DNA from: Bettongia penicillata ogilbyi
Lineage: Eukaryota > Chordata > Mammalia > Diprotodontia > Potoroidae
Reading direction: 5' to 3'
Length of the DNA stretch: 64,000 nucleotides
Assembly: GCA_023548195.1 (NCBI GenBank)
Contig: JAJHZJ010000009.1
Coordinates: forward strand, 6,656,215-6,720,214
Position numbers and translations under genes: made by a program. Positions 51,001-60,000 of this stretch are shown here, piece after piece (within the stretch, counting starts at the first letter, position 1; each line of letters starts with the position of its first letter). Below the pieces are notes generated by a model. That model was not told the origin of the DNA and searched no databases. It saw only the letters and a program-made list of their open reading frames with translations.

Positions 51001-54000
51001 TGGTGAAAGTTGATGAGAAGAGAGATCCTGGTCTTCTGGCTTAGAGCTCTGCCAAAGAAGTGATGCTATTTCAGATATCCCGGGAGGGAGAGACAGATGC
51101 TGAAGAAGTTGATTTGTAGAGGAGCTGACATTTTGATCAGATTGGCTTCTCTCTCTCCCTTCAGGGCTCTGAAGGGAGCCTGGAATGGCCTCACTTCTCT
51201 CTCAACCCTGGAATCTCTCTTCTCACCATCTTATACCCACTCCCTACCCCCGATGCAGGCACCAGGCACTGAATAATCAATATCTACCAGTGAGGAGAAT
51301 TCTATAGAAATGAGATTTGAGGCAAAAATTATATATAAGGGAAACAGAGACCAGCTCATCTCCCCCCAACCACCCACCCCTCAAAAAAATATTTAAACAA
51401 GCTACTGGATTCCCAACCATGTGTGCTTGAACATTACTAACACCTTTGGGAAAAGTGGCCAGCCTGTGCCTTGAGTCAGAAGGAGAAGGGGAGGAGGCCG
51501 AGTCCTATCCTTTGGAGCGTCTCACAGCTATTTGGGAGCCTTCACACTTACCTTTAAATGGGGTGTGTGCTTGTGTGACCAAGAAGAGTTTTTTGCTTTT
51601 CTGCTGCCTCTGCTTCCTGATGTGGTAGCCCAGGGTGTTACATCGGCCTTTCTTGCAATCCAGGCACAAGCCTTTGTTGAAGGTATTCATGTCACTGCAC
51701 CAGTAGGCTGTGCTCTGCAGGTGGTCTTGCAGGATGGAGTCGATGAAGAGGTGAACTGATCTTTCATGGGCACATTTTACCGTCTGCGTGATGCCTGAAA
51801 CATGCCAGCAGGCTGTCTTAAGATGTTTGTCACCAGGGTAATTACTAGGGTTGAGTGACGAGGGCTTTTTTTTCAGGGTACCAACATTTAGGAGAGGACT
51901 GACATCATATTCCCCCAGCAGCATAGAAATAGCCTAGTTAGCAAGAAATAATTAGTTAAAATTGAAAACTACCTGATGGTGTGGTGGCTTCTTCTCCAGC
52001 TGTTGCATTTCCTCCACTTACCTCCTCTTCCCTCCCCCCTCAACAAGCATGGACTATAGTCCCATTATGTTTCCAGGACTCTATGTCTCTCCTCCTCAAA
52101 AGGATTTGTCTGAAATTAATTTGAAGGTCCTTTGCATGCTGCTTTTCTGGGGCATATGTTGTAAAGCTTGACCCAGGCATGAAAAGTGCTAGTTACAACA
52201 CACAGTTCCTATGTCGATTTCATGCTAGAAAGTGAGAAGATGTTGTCACCGAACACTGACTCCCAATGCAGTTGTTGCTTTAGCTCTGCTGCTGGTGACT
52301 CCCTGGACATCTCAAAGATCATCCAAAAAGCCATTAACCACCCATGTCTATTAGGATGGGAGAGAAATCAAGTCGGACTTTCTGAAGGAAAATATTTTAG
52401 TGAAAGAGGAAAACAAGACTCATAACACTAAATCTACTTTTCTAATCTTTGCTTAACAGGCTCTAAGGTGTAGCTGTGTCATATATATGTAGGAAGTAGC
52501 TAGTACTGTACAAAGGACACTGACTGCAGTCAGAAACCCTAGGTTCACATCCTACCTCTAATGTTTTCTACCTGTGTGACTATGGTCAAGTTATTTTCCT
52601 CCCCTGGGCCTCAGTTTTCTCCTCATAAAAAGAGGTGGTTTCATTACATGGTCTATGAGATCCTCTTCAGTTCTATCTCTGTTTTTTTTTCCCTCTCTCT
52701 GGCTCTCTCTCCCCCTCCCTCCCTCCTTCTTTTCTTCTTCCTCTCTTCCTCCTTCCCTCTCTTTCTCTTTGTCCCTCCCTCTCTCTTCCCCTGCTTCCCT
52801 CTTTCTCTCCCCCACTCCCCCTTGTCTAACAATAATAGCTAGCATGTGTTGTATATGAATACATATACATACACACATATACATATACCTCTATATATCT
52901 TTAAGGTTTGCAAAGTGCTTTGACAAGTCTTATCTCATTTTATCCTCACAATCACTCTGTAAAGTAAGTGCTATGTTTATCCCTATTTTCTAGATGATGA
53001 AACCAAGTCAAGGTCAAAACCAGTAAGTGTCTGAGGCAGGATTTGAACTCAGGTCTTCTTGACTCCATATCCTCTGCTCTACTTGCTTAGCTGGGTGGAT
53101 GATATCATTATTGTTTTTATTAAACCCCTTCATTTTACAGATGAGGAAAGTGACTCATCTAGGGTCACACAGAGTAATGAACAGCAGAGCCCAAATTCAA
53201 AGTCCAGTGGTCTTTGTTACACAGTCCAAGCGAGACTTCCTGCTTCACTGCAGTAGGGTTGGAATGTCTATATTCTGACAAATAGGAGTGCCCAAGTTCA
53301 GAAGGAAAAAGTCATCATTCAAGGCTAAATATAATGTAGTTAATTTTATAAAAACTTTTTGTTAATGTTATAAAAAGGTTGACCATTTTTTGTTTTTTAA
53401 CTTGTGTTTTAAAAATTAAGTTGACTTTTTTTTATTACCCTTAGAACTTTCTCTGCATCTGGGTAGATTGCCAAACTTAAATAGGGCAAATAGATGTCAC
53501 CTGACAAACATTCTTACTTGAGTCATGAAAACTCTACAGAAATATTTAAAGAATAAATATTTTACAGCCATTGCTTTATAGACTGATAGAATCTCCTGAT
53601 TAAAGAAGACAGATAAATCAGTGCTTCTTTGTGATAGGTGTAAACAGGTTTTTCCAGTTTCTTCAGTGTTTCAGGATTTGAGTGGAAATGGCCAGCTCAC
53701 GCCATGTTTCTTTGTTGGTCAGATGGCTGGGCTGGGCAGAGGTTTAGCATAATGGGTATGCTGGTGCATTAGGATATTAACACAAATGGGAAGCCAAGTA
53801 ATTTATCTTCTCCCCTAAATCATGATTAAGCAGGACAGCATTGGGGGAGTAGTGCTGAGGACTTTATATTGTGTGTATGTGTATACATACAGTGGACATA
53901 TATGTAAGTGTATATTCACAAACACACTATGTGCTATATATACTATATGATGTACACACACATACATATGTGTAAAATATATGTACGTGTGTGTGTGTGT

Positions 54001-57000
54001 GGGGGGGTAGATCTGTAGTTTAATTCACTTAGGGAATTCTTAGTGAGGAAATTCCTTCCATCAATGCAGATCTGCAATTTTATAGCTTTACAGAATTCCC
54101 CAGGGCATTGAGAGGTTAAGTGATTTGCCCATGGGCCACATAACATGTTTATGTGAGAGCTGGGACTTTACTCTTGTGGACCCTGAGGTCAGTCCTCTCT
54201 ATCCACTACATCAAGACTGTCTATCACCTTGCATATAGTAGAAGTTTAATTAGTATCTGTTGAATTGAATTGAAATATAGTACATAATTGTGCCTCAGAA
54301 ACTGCAAAGGGTGGTTTTACAGGGTGGTAGGCCTTGTATCATTTTTGCATCCAGCCAACTCTAGGGCTCCCCAAAAATTGGGGATGAAGAAAATAGAAGG
54401 AAAAATACTCCCAAATGGACAATTTAACAAACACTATTTTCTCAGCATAGAATTAGATTGTACTTTTTAAATAATAACAATAATAGCTTGCATTTATATA
54501 GTGTTTTAAAGATTACAGAGTGTTCTTATACATGTATATTTATATTCTCTCATTTGATCCTTACAACAACCCTCTGAAATATATTTCTATTATTATTTCC
54601 ATTTTACAGATGAGGAAAGAGAGGTTCCCAGAGGTTTGGTGACTTGTCCAGAGTCACAATGCTAGCAAGTATCTGCTAGTAGGTAGGATTCAACCCAAGT
54701 CCTCTTGATTCTAAGTGAAACATCCCATCCATCTTACCAGAGGAGTCAAACATGGGGCTCCCTTATGGTCCACAACACTCTGCAGTGTAGCCTAAATCAG
54801 ACTAAAATGTAACTGGGCAATATTCAACAAAATAAATAAAAATGCAATACAACATAGATAATGTTAACATGTAGTTTTCTAAGTTAACATGCAGCCTACA
54901 GGGATCGTTATGTATGGTTTAATGGCTCCAATTTCTATATGAATTTGACTTTGCTAGGCTATTCCTGCTGCCTTTTAAAACATAGAACTTGAAGTGACCT
55001 TAGATATCATCTTGTGCCAACCCTTTTGTTTTATCAGTGAGAAGAATGTGACTTGGAGAGGCCATGTGATTTGTCCAGATATGGTTGTGATCGCCTCCTC
55101 AAACCATCCGGGCAAATGACTTTTCATGATTTTGTAGCTTTACAGCAGGGTTAGTTTTTAACCTTTAGGGAATTCTTCTACTGGAAGTCCTAAGAGGAGA
55201 ATACTTATTGGCCAAAGTTCTGACCTAATTTTTCCTTTCTTACCATGGAAGCCGTGCTGTGCAATGTGTCTGTACATGAGCAAGAAGTGGCAACCAGGCT
55301 GGAAAGTGCCTCCGTTGGGGTAGAAGTCGTAGTGTGCCACTGGCTGCTTGATTCCCACACTCAGCCCCATGTGCTCCTGAGTGAATGTGTGAATGGCGTC
55401 CACAAACTCAGCGTCATCTGGTGACAGTCGTTCAGTGGGGGATGTTCCCTCAAATAAGGGACCAGCTGGATCTAGCCCTGATAAGAAAACAAGGCAATGA
55501 ATTCTGCTTTTGAGATTTTGTGATATTTCAACACCAAGGACATTCCTGTGCAAGAGGAGCAGAGAGAAAAGAAATATTAGGCTTTTCTCATTATAATAGT
55601 GCCATGACCTTCCATATTAGACTCTCATTAATTAGAAATAAAGTAATTTAGAACTGATGGTGCAATAATCCAGATGTAGTTTGGGTTGGCATCTGCTTTT
55701 AAAATTGTCTAGGAAAAAGGATGTTTTAGAGAGCATAAACACAATTGTAAGGGAAAGCCTAGCCTGCTTAGGAAAACCAATTTCTAGTACTTTCAGAGTC
55801 ACTTGAGGGATGCCAATGAGAGTATTACAAATGGTTTTTTACCCATGGTTAAAGCAAGATGGGCACAATATGGTTCGCTTGTATTTAGCTGTTAGGTCTT
55901 CCACTTTGCCCTTAATTGTAATTAGCAATAAAGACATGATAAAGATGTTTTTTTTGGCAAGTCTAGAAAAGATGAGCCTACATTCCACTACTCTTACTCA
56001 GCTGCAGGAAGCATGCATTTCATCTACCTGTACAATAGCCCACAGAGTAGTAAATATGAAAGCCATAGCATAGACACTTGTCCTCAGACTATTTATATCT
56101 AAACTCCATAAAAAAAGATGAGAACAATATAATAATGGATCCCATCCATAATAAGCTCTTTACAGTTTTACAGGATGGGATCCCACCCCATTCTTATCTC
56201 AATCAAATCAAGCCCTTTACAGTTTATAATTTCTTCACCAAAGCCCTGGAGAGGCAGGGAGGTAGGTACTACTACAAATATTATCCTCATCTTTATTTTA
56301 GAGAACAGGAAATTGAGACTCAGAACTATACAGGTGATTTGGTTGTAGATTTAGAGTCAGCATCCCCAAGTTCAGATCATCAATCAATCTGTATTTATTA
56401 AGCACATACTAAGTACCAGGCACTGTGCCAGGTGCCAGCAATACAAATAAATCCAAGGAATAAGACAATCGCTATTCAAGGAGCTAACGGGGAAAGAAAA
56501 CAGAGACATATGTAAATATATAGCCTAAGTATAAAGTGAATACATACATATATATGTGTGTGGATAGATAGGTAGGTAGATGTGTACACACACACATATA
56601 TGCACATGCACACACAGTACTTAAATACAAAGTAGTTTGGGAGGGTAGGCACTAGCAAATGGGAATGGGGTCAAAAAAGGCTTCAATGCCTTGAGCTAAG
56701 TCTTAAAAGAAGAGGAATCTATGAGGCAGAGGTGAATCTGTGAAAGTATATTTTAGGTGTGAGGGATGGCCAGTGCAAAGGCACAGAGATGAGAATGAAT
56801 GATCAAGTGTGAAGAGGAAAAGGGGAGTGGAACAAGAATTTAACGCCTGTTGCGTGTCAGCCATTGGGCTAAGCACTTTATAAATATTATCTCATTTAAC
56901 TCTCAAACAACCTTTTGAAGTAGGTGTTATTATGATCCATTTTAGAGTTGAGGAAACTGAGGCAGACAGAGGTTAGTGACTTGCCCAGGATCCCACAGTT

Positions 57001-60000
57001 AGAAAGTATTTGAAGCAAGTAATGTCCAGTGAGGCTGGATAGACTGGGGTCAGGTGGTATAGGACTTTAAAAAACAAACAGAGGAGTTTGGCTTTTATCT
57101 TAGACTAAAACAGAGTAAACCACGGGAGTTGACTGAGTTACATGGTCAGATATGCAGTTAGGGAAAATCTCTTTGGTAGAAGTAGGTAGGATGGGCTGCA
57201 GTGCTAAGTGACTTGAGTCAGAGAGACCCATTAGGAGGATGTTATGATAGTACAGGGGATAAGTGATGAAGGCCTGAATTAGGGTGGTACCTATGTGAAT
57301 GCAGGTAATGAGTTAGATGTAAGAGATGTTGTGAAGGTAGTCAGGCAAGTTTTACCAACTGATTAGATACGTGGGGTGATGGAGAATGAGGAGCCTAGGA
57401 TAATGCTGACATTACAAACCTGGGAGACTGGAAGGGCAGTTCGAAAATACAGTGAATGGGGTGCTGGGCCTGGAATCAGGAAGACTCATCTTCCTGAGTT
57501 CAAATCTGACCTCAGACATTTACTAGCTGTGTGACCCTGGGCTTAACCCTGTTTGCCTCAGTTTCCTTATCTGTCAAATGAGCTGGAGAAGGAAATAGCA
57601 AACAACTCCAGTATCTTTGCCAAGAAAACCTCAAATGGGGTCACAAAGATTCAGGAGACTGGAAGGATGGGGAGTCAGGGTACAGGCTAATGACAGATTT
57701 GTGAATTGATTGACAGCCCCCAGATACAAAGCCTGGAAGATGTTCATTTAGTCATCACTGTTCTTTAAATTTGAAATAATAAAACTGGTTTTTCAAATAA
57801 ACAAAACACCATCTCGCAATGCAGAGTTTCTACTAAACCAGGGTTTTTCCTTCAAAATAAGTCCAGATAGCTGCTGTGTGTTATTGGAACTTTTAGAACA
57901 AACCTAGGAAGCTTGTTGTCCACCTGAAAGCAAACAGACATGCTCAAGGCTGCTGGTCCTCCCTCTGATATGTATGTTTGTTTTTAATAAGCAACACACC
58001 CTGTAGCTGACTCAAATCAGTAGTGTTGACTTACATTCTGTTTTCCTTTCCCTCCCTTTGGAAGCTTCTTTGAAGTCCCAGATGGAGCCTGGCTTTCAAC
58101 ACACTCTAGAGAGTTTCTATTTTCTAGCCACCATGGTTGTCAGTAGACAGTTTCCTGTTTTTACTTTTCTCCCTCATTCCATCAGTCCAATAATTTTTTT
58201 GAATGACCTTTATCATGCTCTGGTGGTAAAACCAAGAAAGGGGGAGGTGAAGTCATGGAGCACAGACCAGAACTTAGGCCCATTCATGAACCCAGACTCT
58301 GGGCCTCTTTGCTGGTAGGTATATTGCATCTCTCATATCACTGGAGACTGACTTCTTCTAGAGTCCTAATGTGGGAGGTTATAAGCTAGGCTTGAAGTCT
58401 TATGACCACTCACAAGTCTGGGCTGACTTTGCAACACTATGGGCCTAAACCACAAGTCATGATGCAGTATTTGTGCCAGTTTCAAGCCCAGCAATGCCCC
58501 AGTCTCTATGGACACAGTTAGCAGTAAAAAAAAAAACAAACCCAAAAATCTCAACAAAACAAACTAGTAGGGAGCCACTGAAAATTAAATAGGGGAGTAA
58601 TATGGAATAATTGTTCTCAGCAAAACACTGAGTGTCTTCCTTTTTTAGAATTTAGAGAGTACAGTTTAATTAAAGAAAAATCATCCCTAAATGAGCAGAG
58701 AATTGTTGAGATGTGCCACCTTTTAGATTTCTGTAGACTTTGCTTATCCCTGACTCCCCTATGTTAGTACATCTCCCTCCCACCAAAATTTCCTTTGAAA
58801 ATATGTTGTATTTATCTTAGTGCCCGCAGTTTCTTCACAGCAGACCATAACTACTTGAGCACAGGCTCTTCATTTTTGTCTATTGAAATGATAAAATTGA
58901 TTCTGTGTCATTTTTTATTGATCCTATTTACAGTTAACCGATTGTCCTGTAATTGCCTAAGTAATTTTTTGTCTCTGAACTTAGTTCAGAAATTCAGCTG
59001 TCCAATAATGAGTTAAGTTTAGAAATCCAGCTCTCTTGTTAATCACTGTTCCATTCTTGTGTCAGAGAAATCTGTTAACCTTGAAGGATGTCTGGTTTGC
59101 TATCCAAAGATGTCTGGTCCACTTCCTCTCACCTTGTTAGTGGATTCAAACAGTGAACTTTTCTAGTCACAGGAGGAAAGAAGGGATTATTGCTAGCCCC
59201 TCATCCCCAATTTCCAACCAATCATATTGTCCCCCATGCCTCACCTGTGTAACCAATCATATTGATTTCACCGTTCATGATGTCAAGCTTTTTTAACCAC
59301 TCATCATTTGTTCCCTGTCTACAAAGACCTGTTCTTTGTTACGTACTCCCCAAAACTTTAAAAGAATTGTTCCCCTCATTCAGGGTCTTAACTTTGCTGA
59401 GGAAGCTGAGATCCTATTTATTGGTAGATTCTTGTTTTACTAATACACTGATTGTGCTGGGAACTTTGTGCCTCAGTCTACTTTAATTTTAACTGTTAAA
59501 ACTATGTATCTCTGCCATCTAGCTCAGCACCTGGGACAGAATAGGTGCTTAAGGAATGCTTGTTGGATTACATTGAAATAGCAGGAACAGAATACATATT
59601 TTAGTATCTTTTAGGGGTTCTCAAAAAAATATGCCCCAGAAGAAGTTTTGTTTTACAGGTGAAGAAACTGAGGTACAGAATTGGCTCAGACAGTATAACA
59701 AACTAGGGGAATAGAGTATCATCTCTCCCCCTCTTGCTGTCTCCCTCTCTCCCCTCCTTCCTTCTTTCCTCCTTCCCTCCCTTCTGCTACAAAAACAAAC
59801 AGACATACTGATGGTCTCATTTTAGACACTGTTTGGTACATCTACCAAAAACATTAATTGGAAGGGAGATGATATGAATTAGGTTGATAATTTGCATTGA
59901 GAGACACTTAAAAGGAGAAGCCGAGTCAGTGGAAACATTGGAATTCTCACTGCAGCTCCTTCTGTGGTGCTCTGCCAGAGTAGAGGAAGCAAAGAAACCT

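Larger units (their letters stand above)
56380..57720 (+). repeat. Unnamed ancient interspersed repeat with two nested insertions
   Basis: Starts 'ttattaagcacatactaagt ... accaggcactgtgccaggtg'; continues through 'gttgactgagttacatggtc', 'gacccattaggaggatgtta' and 'gatgaaggcctgaattaggg'. It is split by a MIR3-like SINE (56830-57010) and by a young SINE (57436-57653). A TATG/CA-rich run lies at 56530-56620. It lies in LIPC intron 4. Confidence 0.6.
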
